Assembly (NCBI RefSeq): GCF_000021745.1 | Contig: NC_011666.1 | Location: 3,809,001 to 3,873,000, forward strand | Direction of reading: 5' to 3' | Source: Methylocella silvestris BL2 | GTDB taxonomy: Bacteria; Pseudomonadota; Alphaproteobacteria; Rhizobiales; Beijerinckiaceae | Length of the DNA stretch: 64,000 bases | Shown: positions 40,678 through 52,227 of the stretch, piece by piece | Position numbering within the stretch: position 1 is the stretch's first letter | Layout: the number at the start of each line of letters is the position of its first letter | Program-made: the position numbers and the translations under genes | The notes under the pieces: generated by a model | The model's database searches: none | Told to the model about the DNA's origin: nothing | What the model saw: only the letters and a program-made list of their open reading frames with translations

Positions 40678-41438
40678 TGCGCCGTCCCGAGCGAGGCGGG
40701 CGCGGAAAATTCGCCGCGATCGGCGTCCGCCGTCTGGATGGACAGCCGCCGCAGGCGCCGGCGCAAGATTTCATTGCGGATCGCCATGACATGCAGGGTC
40801 ACGAACAGCAGGGTAAAGGCCAGCGCCATCACGAGCAGCGGCCAGAGCATCGAGCCCGCGATCGCCGGGCCGCCGATGCGGAAGACCGAAGCTGGCTGAT
40901 GCAGCGTGTTCCACCAATCCACCGAGAATTTGATGATCGGAATATTGACAGCGCCGACAAGCGTGAAAATCGCCGCCGCCCGCGCCGCCTTGCCGGGGTC
41001 CTCGATCGTGCGCCAGAGCGCGACAAGAGCCAGATAAATCAGAAAAAGCACCAGCACGGAGGTCAGCCGGGCGTCCCAGACCCACCAGGCGCCCCACATC
41101 GGCTTGCCCCACAGCGAGCCGGTGACGAGGCAGAGAAAAGTGAAGCCCGCGCCGAGCGGCGCGGCGGCCTTTTGCGCGGCGTCGGCGAGCGGATGGCGCC
41201 AGACGAGACTGCCAAGCGCCGCCGACGTCATCGTCACATAGATGAACATCGACAGCCACGCGGCGGGCACGTGCAGATACATAATGCGGACGGTCTCGCC
41301 CTGCTGATAATCCGGCGGCGCGACAAACCATGCGAGGTAAAGACCGACGGCCAAGAGCGCGCCGGTCAGCGTCGCGAGGATCGGCGTCGCCACGCGGGCC
41401 GCCGCCAGGAAATTCGTCGGATTGGCGTAGTTCCGCAT
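40674..41438 (-). CDS. ccmC: Heme-handling membrane protein CcmC
   Basis: The 254-aa protein has six membrane helices and delivers heme to CcmE. The periplasmic tryptophan-rich motif is clear in GAWWVWDARLTSVLVLF, and His residues of the flanking loops (MYLHVPAAW and WWNTLHQ) match heme ligands of the family. Length is normal. It overlaps ccmD. Unlike the usual order, it is separated from ccmB by a glycine-rich protein gene and a 470-base gap. Confidence 0.95.
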   Translation of the reverse strand: MRNYANPTNFLAAARVATPILATLTGALLAVGLYLAWFVAPPDYQQGETVRIMYLHVPAAWLSMFIYVTMTSAALGSLVWRHPLADAAQKAAAPLGAGFTFLCLVTGSLWGKPMWGAWWVWDARLTSVLVLFLIYLALVALWRTIEDPGKAARAAAIFTLVGAVNIPIIKFSVDWWNTLHQPASVFRIGGPAIAGSMLWPLLVMALAFTLLFVTLHVMAIRNEILRRRLRRLSIQTADADRGEFSAPASLGTAQ

Positions 41439-41908
41439 GTTTTTCCATCGCGCTGCCGCGATCCGGGCCCTTGTTTTGCCGGACGATCGCGAGAAACTCT
41501 CTATTCCGCCCTCTCTTGAAACGCAATTGCCGACCGTTGGCGCGGCTTTGCCTGCGCCTCTCGCCTCGATCGTCGCAGGCGTCCAAAGCGCTCGCCTTGA
41601 GCCAAGCTTTGGATTGGCTGCGGCTCATTTAATATCCAGATCTTTATAAGGAGCGGAAGTTCATGGAAGATCGCGGCGGATCCATCACGCTAGAGTCCTC
41701 TCCGTCGCATCGCTTTGCGACAACGAGGATTTGAGGCGGCTCGACGGAGGCGTCAGGAATGAGGGCTCCTGCGCGTCAACGTTGACCGCCTCAAATTCTC
41801 AACTTTGCCCGCCATCGAGCAGGCCGGCTAGTTTCAGCCTCCTCAAAGCATCGACGCCAAGAGCCAAGGGAAGCGGGCCGACAGCGATCAACGAATTGCA
41901 ATGACCGT
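41439..41908 (+). other. Gap between ccmC and the glycine-rich protein gene
   Basis: This 470-base stretch holds no clear gene. On the plus strand an AAGGAG site at 41648-41653 precedes a 23-codon ORF at 41663-41734. A perfect 11-base inverted repeat, ATTTGAGGCGG (41729-41739) and CCGCCTCAAAT (41786-41796), straddles its end. Whether these are functional is unknown. The ccmC promoter is probably here. Confidence 0.4.
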
Positions 41909-42565
41909 CTAGCGGCGCCCGCCGAAGCCGCCGGCCCCGCCGCGTCCCGCCCCGCCGCCGAATCCGCCAGCGCTCCGACCGTCGTCGAAGCCGCCTTCGG
42001 CGTGGCGTTCGCCGCCCGCGGCGCCGGCGCCAGAGGCCGCCCCGCCAGCAGCGGCGGCTCCGCTCCAAGTTCCGCCGGCCGCCGCGGCGCCAGAACTCCA
42101 CCCTTCGCCGCCCGGACCGGAATAATAGCCGCCGCCCGTTGCGGCCGCGCCGCCGCCATAGGCCGCGCCGCCTGAGCCGCCATAAGAGGCGCCTGCGCCC
42201 CCGGCGGCGGTCCCGCCGAGGATGGCGTCCGCGCCGATAATGCTCGCGGCTGTCTCCTCGCCAGCCTGCCAGGCGTCGCGACTCCATCCGCTGCCATGCC
42301 AGGCGCCGCCGGCGGCCGCTCCGGCGCCATGCCAAGCGCCGCCTTCGGCGCCGCCCGCGTGATATTCGCCGCCTTTGGCGTCAGCGGCGCCGCCGTTGAA
42401 GCCGCCGCGGTCAGCGCCGCCGACGCCGCCTTCGCCGCCAACTCCGCCCGCGCCGCCCCTGCCGCCGCCGCGAAAGCCGCCCTCGAAGGCTCCCGCGGAC
42501 GTCGCCGCGCCGAGCAAAAGCGCGAGGGTCAATATGGCTGCGCCGGCGACGAGACTGCGATTCAT
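41909..42565 (-). CDS. Glycine-rich secreted protein
   Basis: The 218-aa protein starts MNRSLVAGAAILTLALLLG and has a signal peptide ending near TSAGAFE (about residue 27). The remainder is dominated by Gly and Ala with GGFRGGGRGG-like runs and scattered Tyr, Trp and Ser; there is no Cys in the mature part. Such low-complexity proteins are often surface or matrix-associated, but no family can be assigned. The start at 42565 is the first ATG with a signal peptide; the open frame extends far upstream through ccmB only as shadow. It sits within the ccm genes, 134 bases after the ccmB stop. Confidence 0.7.
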   Translation of the reverse strand: MNRSLVAGAAILTLALLLGAATSAGAFEGGFRGGGRGGAGGVGGEGGVGGADRGGFNGGAADAKGGEYHAGGAEGGAWHGAGAAAGGAWHGSGWSRDAWQAGEETAASIIGADAILGGTAAGGAGASYGGSGGAAYGGGAAATGGGYYSGPGGEGWSSGAAAAGGTWSGAAAAGGAASGAGAAGGERHAEGGFDDGRSAGGFGGGAGRGGAGGFGGRR

Positions 42566-42699
42566 GGCTGGAACCCTCAAGACAGAGCAAATTGGAGCAA
42601 GGTGCTCTGGATTGATGCGCTCGAGGCCTGAAAGCTCTGCAAAATCAATGCATAAAATTGCAAATGAGTGGATGATTGCTTCGCGGCGCCGGCGCGGCT

Positions 42700-43419
42700 C
42701 TATTCGCTCATCTGGCGCAACGCCGCCGCGGCGGCGATCGGCGCCCCGACCAGCGCGAGGAGACTGATCGCGGCGAGAATCAAGAATGGCGGCGCGGCCG
42801 GCGCGGGAGAGACCGCCGCTCCAGCCGCCGCGGCGGCGACGCCGAAAATGAGCGCCGGCGTGCAGAAGGGCAAAATCAGCACGGGCAGAAGAAGGCCGCC
42901 GCGGCGCAGGCTGACCGTCAGCGCCGCGCCGATCGCGCCGATCAGCGTCAGCGCCGGGGTGCCGATCATCAGCGAGAGGGTGACGCTCCACAGCTGACCC
43001 GCCGGCATCGCCAGCATCAAGCCGAAGAAAGGCGCCGCGGCGACCAGCGGCAGGCCGGTGACGAGCCAATGGGCGAGGCATTTGACGAGGACGATCAGTT
43101 CGAGCGGCGCCTTGCTCATCAAGAGAAGATCGAGCGAGCCGTCGTCGTGATCGGATTGGAACAGCCTGTCGAGGCCGAGCAGGGTGGCGAGCAGGGCGGC
43201 GATCCACAGCATGGCCGGCGCGATGCGGCCGAGCAAAGCGAGATCGGGGCCGACCGCGAAGGGCGTCAGCACGACGAGCATCAGGAAGAAGACGACGCCA
43301 AGACTTCCGCCGCCGCCGATGCGCCGGCTGATTCGCAATTCGCGCATAAAAAGCGCGCGCAGCGGCGAGCGCCGCGCGGCTTCACCGTCGGCCGCGGGGT
43401 TGGCCGCGCCGGCGCTCAA
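42700..43419 (-). CDS. ccmB: Heme exporter membrane subunit CcmB
   Basis: The 239-aa protein is the permease partner of CcmA in the complex that drives release of holo-CcmE. Six hydrophobic helices are visible. Family features include LFMRELRISRR at the N-terminus, LLGLDRLFQSDHDDGSLDLLLMS, ELIVLVKCLAHWLVTGLPL and SLRRGGLLLPVLILPFCTPALIFG. It overlaps ccmA by four bases (ATGA). The N-terminus has about 20 extra residues before the conserved core. Confidence 0.95.
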   Translation of the reverse strand: MSAGAANPAADGEAARRSPLRALFMRELRISRRIGGGGSLGVVFFLMLVVLTPFAVGPDLALLGRIAPAMLWIAALLATLLGLDRLFQSDHDDGSLDLLLMSKAPLELIVLVKCLAHWLVTGLPLVAAAPFFGLMLAMPAGQLWSVTLSLMIGTPALTLIGAIGAALTVSLRRGGLLLPVLILPFCTPALIFGVAAAAAGAAVSPAPAAPPFLILAAISLLALVGAPIAAAAALRQMSE

Positions 43420-44024
43420 GCGGCTGCCCCAAGCTGCAGTTCGCGCGCCGGCAGATCGAGGCGCGCATGGGTCGAGGCGACGACAAGTCCGCCGGCCGCC
43501 AGATGCGCGCCGATGACCGACAGGATCAGCGCTTGCGAGGCTGTATCGAGCGCCGTCGTCGGCTCGTCGAGAAGCCAGATCGGCCGGCGCGCGACAAGCA
43601 GCTTGGCGAGGGCGGCGCGGCGTTTTTGACCGGCCGAAAGATAGGCCGCCGGAAGATCGGCGACATGGCGGAGGCCAAAGGAGTCCAGCGCCGCATAGGG
43701 CTCAAGGCCGCCGCGCCCGAGGTCGAGCAGGGCGGCGAAAAATTCAAGATTCTCGGCGGCGGTGAGCGAATTTTTCAGGGCGTCGGCGTGGCCGATGTAA
43801 TGCGTCTGTTCGGCGATGCTGTCTTCGGACGAAGGGCTCAACGCAAGCGCGCCCGACGCCAGCGGCAGGAGGCCGGCGAGCGCGCGCAACAGCGTCGATT
43901 TGCCGGCGCCGTTGCGGCCGGTCACGATCAGCATTTCGCCGGAGTCGACGGCGAAATCGAGATTGCGAAGGATGGTGCGGCCGCCGCGTTCGATCGTTAG
44001 GCGCGATGCCGAAAGCCGCATCAT
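43416..44024 (-). CDS. ccmA: Heme exporter ATP-binding subunit CcmA
   Basis: The 202-aa ABC ATPase powers the CcmAB complex in cytochrome c maturation. The Walker A loop is VTGRNGAGKSTLLR (about residues 35-48), the signature is YLSAGQKRRAALAKLL, and Walker B with the following segment is WLLDEPTTALD. The short length is normal for CcmA. It is the first gene of a minus-strand group with ccmB, divergent from aconitase, so promoters for both lie in 44025-44159. Confidence 0.95.
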   Translation of the reverse strand: MMRLSASRLTIERGGRTILRNLDFAVDSGEMLIVTGRNGAGKSTLLRALAGLLPLASGALALSPSSEDSIAEQTHYIGHADALKNSLTAAENLEFFAALLDLGRGGLEPYAALDSFGLRHVADLPAAYLSAGQKRRAALAKLLVARRPIWLLDEPTTALDTASQALILSVIGAHLAAGGLVVASTHARLDLPARELQLGAAA

Positions 44025-44159
44025 AAAGCGTCCTCATATTGCCCAAATTGCTTAGGCGAACTGTCTAGCATCCGCATGGCTCTCAGCGTACATATCCCCT
44101 ATAAGCCCTCCGGCTTTTTCCTTTTCCTGTTCTCGTCCGACTTGCGGAGAAAAATGCTC

Positions 44160-46886
<2,727 letters not shown>

Positions 46887-46915
46887 CGCGTCAGCCTTCG
46901 GGCCGGCGTGAGAGT

Positions 46916-46970
46916 CAAAAAGTTGGACCGACGCGCCTTCGGACGCGCCGCGCTTCAAGTCCAATTTTTA
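46916..46970 (+). terminator. Hairpin after acnA
   Basis: AAAAAGTTGGAC at 46917-46928 can pair with GTCCAATTTTT at 46959-46969, leaving one bulged G, with a GC-rich interior. The T run ends the 3' arm. It begins about 30 bases after the acnA stop and looks like an intrinsic terminator, with a larger loop than usual. Confidence 0.5.
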
Positions 46971-47163
46971 AGATCGGAATCGAGCGAAGGATTGTGAATT
47001 TGGCGCGCCCCGTCCCGACGATCGATCCGGCGCGGGGCCGCGAAAATTTGCTGACCTTTTGCCCGTTTCAGCGTTAAAGCAGCAATGCGTAGGCTTGCGC
47101 CGGAGCCTGGTCGGCCCCGGTTGCGCCGGACGCAAAAAGAAAACAAATCGGGGCCTTAGACCA

Positions 47164-48276
47164 ATGACCACATATAAGCTCCTCGTCCTTCCCGGAGACG
47201 GCATCGGCCCCGAGGTGATGGCGGAGGTCGAGAAGATCGCCGCCTTTTTAACCTATGAGGGTCTCGTCAAATTTGAGATCGAGAAAGGTCTGGTCGGCGG
47301 CAGCGCCTATGACGTCTATGGCGCGGCGATCAGCGAAGACGATATGGCGCGGGCGCAGGAAGCCGACGCCGTCTTGCTGGCGGCGGTCGGCGGCCCGAAA
47401 TGGGATCAGGTTCCTTACGAAAATCGGCCGGAGGCGGGGCTCCTGCGCCTGCGCAAGGATATGCAGCTCTTCGCCAATCTTCGCCCCGCGATCTGCTATC
47501 CCGCCCTCGCCGACGCCTCCTCGTTGAAGCGGGAAGTGGTCGACGGCCTCGACATTCTGATCGTTCGCGAACTCACCGGCGGCGTCTATTTCGGCGAGCC
47601 GAAGCAGATCATCGATCTCGGCAACGGGCAGAAGCGCGCAATCGACACGCAGGTTTACGACACCTACGAGATCGAGCGCATCGGCCGCATCGCCTTCGAG
47701 CTTGCGCGCAAGCGGCGCAACAAGGTGACCTCGTCGGAAAAGCGCAATGTCATGAAGTCGGGCGTGCTTTGGCATGAGGTCATCTCGGCGCTGCACACAC
47801 GCGAATTCCCCGACGTGGAGCTTGAGCATCAGCTCGCGGACGCCCTCGGCATGCAGCTCGTCCGCCGGCCGAAGCAGTTCGACGTCATCGTCACCGACAA
47901 TCTGTTCGGCGACATGCTGTCGGACGTCGCCGCGATGCTGACGGGCTCGCTCGGCATGCTGCCGTCGGCCTCGCTTGGCGAACGCAACGCGACGACCGGC
48001 GCGCGCAAGGCGCTCTATGAGCCGGTGCATGGCTCAGCGCCGGATATTGCGGGGAAGGGAATCGCCAATCCGATCGCGATGATCTCGTCGCTGGTGATGG
48101 CGCTGCGCTATTCCTTCAATTTGGAGGATCTTGCCGACCGCATCGACCGCTCGATCGCGGCCGTGCTGGAAAAAGGCTTGCGGACCGGGGACATCGCCGG
48201 AGGCGCGCAAAATACGATCTCGACGGCGCAAATGGGCGACGCCATTTTGGAAGAATTGAAGATCGCCGTGCATTAG
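47164..48276 (+). CDS. leuB: 3-isopropylmalate dehydrogenase
   Basis: The 370-aa NAD-dependent enzyme performs the third step of leucine synthesis. Motifs: [19 protein letters not shown] (residues 6-24), [37 protein letters not shown], the [14 protein letters not shown] segment, [14 protein letters not shown], and [30 protein letters not shown] 47164 ([11 protein letters not shown]) is the family start; the frame is open upstream to 47059 without homology. No leuC or leuD is adjacent, and asd lies 2.6 kb downstream. Confidence 0.96.
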   Translation: MTTYKLLVLPGDGIGPEVMAEVEKIAAFLTYEGLVKFEIEKGLVGGSAYDVYGAAISEDDMARAQEADAVLLAAVGGPKWDQVPYENRPEAGLLRLRKDMQLFANLRPAICYPALADASSLKREVVDGLDILIVRELTGGVYFGEPKQIIDLGNGQKRAIDTQVYDTYEIERIGRIAFELARKRRNKVTSSEKRNVMKSGVLWHEVISALHTREFPDVELEHQLADALGMQLVRRPKQFDVIVTDNLFGDMLSDVAAMLTGSLGMLPSASLGERNATTGARKALYEPVHGSAPDIAGKGIANPIAMISSLVMALRYSFNLEDLADRIDRSIAAVLEKGLRTGDIAGGAQNTISTAQMGDAILEELKIAVH

Positions 48277-48533
48277 AACGGGATGATTTTAAGCTTGATC
48301 GTGTCCTGAGATTTTTTAACATGGCTTGCGAATTCGTCGTTTTTGAATGCGCGAGCGATTGGCCGAAAGCGGCGCAGATCGGGCGGAAGCGGCGAAATCA
48401 AGAGCTCTGCCCGGCGGCGGCCTCGCAGCGGTCGGCTCACCCTAGAATAGTTTTGAGAGCCAAGCCGCCTGTGGTTGCGTGACCGGCTCTGAAAAGTTCT
48501 TCAGCTTCGCTCACGCCAGCCGAGGAGACGATC

Positions 48534-49103
48534 ATGCGCCAAAAATCGTCGTTCCGGGCCCAGCGCAGCGTTCTGACTGCGTCCGCGGCAATTTGCGCGG
48601 CCATCGCAGCATTGGTCGCCAACCTCGGCGGCGGCGCCGTCGCCGCGCAGGACAAGTACAGCCTGGCAGTCCCGGACGGGCTCGCATTCTCTGAATTCAG
48701 GGGATTCGAAGACTGGGCGACTGTCGCCGTGAGTCAGAGCGGCGATCTGATCGAGGCGATCCTCGCCAACCCCGTGATGATTGAGGCCTATCGGGCCGGC
48801 GCGCCCGAAAATGGCCAGCCTTTTCCCGACGGCTCCAAACTGGCCAAGATCCATTGGAACGCGAAAAAGAGCGAGGAGGCCCCCTCTCCGACGATTGTGC
48901 CGGGCGCGCTGCATGACGTCGATTTCATGGTGCGGGACAGCAAGAGATTTCCGGACATCGGCGGATGGGGATACGCCCAGTTCGACTCTGACCCCGCCTC
49001 CGGTTCGTTCACGCCCGTTGGAAGCGGCGCTGATTGCGGCTTCGCGTGCCATACGATCGTGAAGGCGAAGGATTACGTCTTCACGGCCTATGGGAAGCGG
49101 TAA
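48534..49103 (+). CDS. Cytochrome P460-family protein with CX3CH motif
   Basis: The 189-aa protein has a signal peptide (about residues 1-39, ending VAAQDK) and a cytochrome P460 domain: LAFSEFRGFEDWATVAVS, ENGQPFPDGSKLAKIHW, PGALHDVDFMVRDSKRF, and GWGYAQFDSD. The heme-binding end is CGFACH (C168, C172, H173), with three residues between the cysteines instead of the usual two. A Lys in the SKLAKIHWNAKKS stretch could correspond to the crosslinked Lys of true P460, but I cannot verify it. P460 enzymes oxidise hydroxylamine or bind NO; many family members are uncharacterised. A strong terminator follows. Confidence 0.82.
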   Translation: MRQKSSFRAQRSVLTASAAICAAIAALVANLGGGAVAAQDKYSLAVPDGLAFSEFRGFEDWATVAVSQSGDLIEAILANPVMIEAYRAGAPENGQPFPDGSKLAKIHWNAKKSEEAPSPTIVPGALHDVDFMVRDSKRFPDIGGWGYAQFDSDPASGSFTPVGSGADCGFACHTIVKAKDYVFTAYGKR

Positions 49104-49164
49104 CCGAGCACCCTGGTTTTTAACTTGCGGCATTGATCCGCAGACGGCGATTTCCCCAGACGGC

Positions 49165-49206
49165 ACAAAAAAAAGCGGCCTCTCCGTAGAGAAGCGCCGC
49201 TTTTTT
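49165..49206. terminator. Bidirectional intrinsic terminator
   Basis: A run of eight A and GCGGC pairs with GCCGC and a run of six T, with CTCTCCGTAGAG inside. The A and T runs on both sides make it work on both strands, as fits its place between the P460 gene and a convergent gene at 49288. Confidence 0.88.
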
Positions 49207-49287
49207 GGCTCATCTGTTCTGCCTGACGCAACAACGCGCCTTCTGTCGAAGGCCAGCTAGTGCTCAGGCCCCTCGGTTCAGCCCGAT

Positions 49288-49644
49288 TTAGTCGATGCGG
49301 GGCGAATCGAATTCGAAGATCGGCGTCTGACGGCCGGGCACTTCGAGCGGCGCCGGCAGGATTTCATTGCCGTATTTCGAGCGCTGCGCGACCTGATCCG
49401 GCGTGCGGTTGAAGATCGTATTCGCCGTCACATAGTTCGACATGCTGCCGACGGGCACGACCGGGCCGGGATCGAGAAAGCTGCGCTTGTTGACGGTCAG
49501 CGGCGGGCGCTCGTCAGCATAGGCGGCAGGAGTCGCCTGACGATGGCGGGTTTTCGTCTCCGCGGACGCCGAACCCGAGAATGCAGCGAGCGTCGCGGCG
49601 GCGAGAAAGAGCGAAGCAAATCTGAAAGACGCGCCAATGGCCAT
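49288..49644 (-). CDS. Small secreted protein of unknown function
   Basis: The 118-aa protein starts at ATG 49644, with AGAGGG seven bases upstream. Residues 1-28 are a signal peptide (SLFLAAATLAAFSGSASA, then ETKT). The mature part contains NKRSFLDPGPVVPVGSMSNY, NRTPDQVAQRSKYGNEILP and ends in FEFDSPRID. I do not recognise a named family; the Pro-rich periplasmic stretch looks like conserved small Rhizobiales exported proteins. Longer in-frame starts exist upstream but lack a signal peptide. Confidence 0.62.
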   Translation of the reverse strand: MAIGASFRFASLFLAAATLAAFSGSASAETKTRHRQATPAAYADERPPLTVNKRSFLDPGPVVPVGSMSNYVTANTIFNRTPDQVAQRSKYGNEILPAPLEVPGRQTPIFEFDSPRID

Positions 49645-49693
49645 GGAAAAACCCTCTATTGCTACGCTTACAACGCAGCCGCTGCGTTTTCGT

Positions 49694-50554
49694 TCATCGC
49701 GCAGATAAAGAAAATCCATGATCCAGCGATTTTCGTAAGACGGGCGCGCCAAATTCCTCGGCTTGGCCGGCGCAGGCAGTGGTCTGGCGCAAATCCCGCT
49801 CGGCGAAGGCGGCGGCGAGGCCGGGATCGTCAATCCCCGGCAAGAGCTCGATGGCGTCGATGAGGCAGGCCGCGGTCTCTCCCATGGCTGGCGCGGCGCC
49901 GTCGGGCTCCGATGCGGCGCAGGCGAATCCCGCGACGCTAAGCGAGGCCTCCTGCGGCGATGCAGCCTCTCGAATATTGCGGAAGCCGACACATTTCGAC
50001 GCGCCGCCGCCGCTGCGGCTAAGCGAAGCTTCCGCCGCCTCGAATACCCCGAGCCGCGTCGGAAGGGCGGCGGGCTGCGCCGCGAGGGCGACGCTTCGCC
50101 CGGCTTCCGCGGCCATGCGCGCCAGAGCGACGAAGAAAGGCGAAGCGGAGGCGTTCGCCTCGCCTTGTTGGATGAGCGTCAGCCGCGCGATAGGGCCGTC
50201 GCCGTTTATGTCGCCAAAGACGAAGATGTCCTGACGGCCGCCGCCAGCCCGGACGCGAATTTCATGCGATGTCGGTTCACGCGCCCCGTCTGGCGCCGCG
50301 ACCCTGAACATCGCCGGAGCGGCGCGATTGACGACCCAACCGGCCTGCGCGGCGATCCGGGCCTCGCGCGGGCGGGGGCCCTCTTTCTCCTGATCGTAAA
50401 AAGCGACGAGACAGCCGAAGGCGATGGCCGCGAGCGCCGCCACGGCGATGAAGCGCGTCCATCCGCGCCCTTTTGCTTGTATTATGGCGCGCCGCCGCTC
50501 CCGCGGAGAAAACCCCGTCGCCGCCCCGTCGTCGTCGATAGCTACATGCGCCAT
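49694..50554 (-). CDS. Membrane-anchored protein of unknown function
   Basis: The 286-aa protein has a charged N-terminus with FSPRERRRAII, one membrane helix at about residues 35-53 (FIAVAALAAIAFGCLVAFY) and a periplasmic domain of about 230 residues. The domain includes QDIFVFGDINGDGPIARL, FRNIREAASPQEASLSVAGFAC, and CLIDAIELLPGIDDPGLAAAF; a few Cys could form disulfides. I do not recognise the family. It may be co-transcribed with the small secreted protein gene 49 bases downstream. Confidence 0.65.
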   Translation of the reverse strand: MAHVAIDDDGAATGFSPRERRRAIIQAKGRGWTRFIAVAALAAIAFGCLVAFYDQEKEGPRPREARIAAQAGWVVNRAAPAMFRVAAPDGAREPTSHEIRVRAGGGRQDIFVFGDINGDGPIARLTLIQQGEANASASPFFVALARMAAEAGRSVALAAQPAALPTRLGVFEAAEASLSRSGGGASKCVGFRNIREAASPQEASLSVAGFACAASEPDGAAPAMGETAACLIDAIELLPGIDDPGLAAAFAERDLRQTTACAGQAEEFGAPVLRKSLDHGFSLSAR

Positions 50555-50853
50555 ATAGAGCTGCCCTTCGCCGCCCCCCGCGGCGGCTTCGGCGCAACTA
50601 TAGAAGCCGAGGCTTACGCCAAACGTTACGTGTGCCGCCTGTTTGGGAATAGGCTTATCGCGGCCTTTACGATTGGCCCCGGCATTAACCGCTTCTTGAG
50701 CTTGACCGAAATTGCCGCCGGCTGAGCCGCATTGCGGGGCTGCGCCGCATCGCCTATGTTCAGGCCAAGCAATTTATATTCGATCGCCTTTGCTTTTGCG
50801 GAGGCGCAGCGCAAATGAGGGCGGCGGCGATGCGCCGCCGCGTGGAGACGATC

Positions 50854-51888
50854 ATGGGTTTCAGGGTTGCAGTCGTCGGCGCGACAGGAAATGTCGGCCG
50901 CGAGATGCTCGATATTCTGGCTGAGCGGCGGTTCCCGGTCGATGAGGTGATCGCGGTCGCCTCCTCTCGCTCGATCGGCACGGAAGTCTCGTTTGGAGAC
51001 AAGACCCTGAAATGCAAGTCGCTCGAAAATTACGATTTCAGCGGCGTCGACATTTGCCTGATGTCGGCGGGCGGCGCGATTTCCAAGGAGTACTCCCCGC
51101 GGATTGCCGCGCAACATTGCGTCGTCATAGATAATTCCTCGGCGTGGCGCTATGAGTCCGATGTGCCGCTGATCGTGCCCGAGGTTAATGCCGACGCGAT
51201 CATCGGATTTTCGAAGCGGAACATCATCGCCAATCCGAATTGTTCGACGGCCCAGCTCGTCGTGGCGCTGAAGCCGTTGCACGACAAGGCGAAGATCCTG
51301 CGCGTCGTGGTGTCGACCTATCAGTCGGTTTCGGGCGCGGGCAAGGAGGCGATGGACGAATTATTCGCCCAGACCCGCGCGATCTTCGTATCCGACCCGG
51401 TGCAGTCGAACAAATTCCCAAAGCGCATGGCCTTCAACGTCATTCCGCAGATCGATGTCTTCATGGAAGACGGCTCGACCAAGGAGGAATGGAAGATGAT
51501 GGTCGAGGTGAAAAAAATCCTCGATCCCAAGATCAAACTCTCGGCCACCTGCGTCCGGGTGCCGGTGTTCATCGGCCATTCCGAAGCGGTCAATATCGAG
51601 TTCGAGAACCCGATCAGCGCGGATGAGGCGCGCGATATTCTACGCGAGGCGCCCGGTTGCCTTGTCATCGACAAGCGCGAGCCCGGCGGCTACATCACGC
51701 CGCATGAAGCTGCGGGCGAGGACGCGACCTATATCTCGCGCATCCGCGAGGATCCGACGGTCGAAAACGGCCTGATCCTCTGGTGCGTCGCCGACAATCT
51801 GCGCAAGGGCGCGGCGCTCAACGCCGTGCAGATCGCCGAAACGCTAATCAACCGCAAGCTGATCGTTCCGAAGCAAAAGGCGGCGTGA
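50854..51888 (+). CDS. asd: Aspartate-semialdehyde dehydrogenase
   Basis: The 344-aa NADPH enzyme makes aspartate semialdehyde for lysine, threonine and diaminopimelate. The dinucleotide loop VAVVGATGNVGREML starts at residue 5; the active-site Cys is in ANPNCSTAQLV (about C130), and STYQSVSGAG, RVPVFIGHSEAVNIEFE and the final VADNLRKGAALNAVQIAE are family motifs. ATG 50854 is favoured by GGAG six bases upstream; the frame is open to 50815. It supplies the diaminopimelate that MurE uses. Confidence 0.96.
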   Translation: MGFRVAVVGATGNVGREMLDILAERRFPVDEVIAVASSRSIGTEVSFGDKTLKCKSLENYDFSGVDICLMSAGGAISKEYSPRIAAQHCVVIDNSSAWRYESDVPLIVPEVNADAIIGFSKRNIIANPNCSTAQLVVALKPLHDKAKILRVVVSTYQSVSGAGKEAMDELFAQTRAIFVSDPVQSNKFPKRMAFNVIPQIDVFMEDGSTKEEWKMMVEVKKILDPKIKLSATCVRVPVFIGHSEAVNIEFENPISADEARDILREAPGCLVIDKREPGGYITPHEAAGEDATYISRIREDPTVENGLILWCVADNLRKGAALNAVQIAETLINRKLIVPKQKAA

Positions 51889-51894
51889 GTCTGA

Positions 51895-51929
51895 CCATCA
51901 TCCGAAAAGTAGCGCTTTTCAGGATGGTG
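51895..51929. terminator. Hairpin between convergent asd and 51932 gene
   Basis: ATCCGAAAAG and CTTTTCAGGAT pair imperfectly around TAGCG, with flanking ACCATC and GATGGT adding stem. It begins a few bases after the asd stop and ends before the opposing gene's stop. It resembles the GAAAAG/CTTTTC arm of the longer repeat at 55017-55124. No T run follows. Confidence 0.4.
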
Positions 51930-51931
51930 GT

Positions 51932-52135
51932 TCAGCCCTTCTTCAGCACGCGATCGGCTTTGGCGTCGATCTTGGCTTCCTGCGCTTTTCCCATACGGCC
52001 GGCTTTGACGGCCTGGGAGGCGCGAGCCTTGGCGTCCGCAGCATGCGCCTTATCGGGAATTGGATAGGTCCGGCCGGGCCCTGCGAATTTGTCCTCGGGC
52101 AGTTTGTCCCGCTGTTTGCTCGTCAGTTTCGCCAT
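51932..52135 (-). CDS. Conserved small basic protein
   Basis: The 67-aa protein is rich in Lys and Ala: MAKLTSKQRDKLPEDKFAGP, then GRTYPIPDKAHAADAKARASQAVKAG. The pattern KLPxxxFAGPGRxYPIPDxxHAxxAKARASQ is shared by short proteins and phage head-associated ORFs in many bacteria; no function is known to me. The ATG has GGGGAA upstream on its strand. Likely cytoplasmic and possibly nucleic-acid binding, from charge alone. Confidence 0.7.
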   Translation of the reverse strand: MAKLTSKQRDKLPEDKFAGPGRTYPIPDKAHAADAKARASQAVKAGRMGKAQEAKIDAKADRVLKKG

Positions 52136-52227
52136 GGTCTTCCCCTTTCACCAAGATTTCGGGGGGAAATTCACGGCGGCGCTGCGGGTTCCGCAGACGC
52201 GTCAATCGACCCGATCCATTCCGTGGG

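Noticed and set aside
41791-42441. Ala/Pro-rich minus-strand frame over the glycine-rich gene
   Set aside because: It is another frame of the repetitive Gly-rich coding sequence and has no signal peptide or start site.
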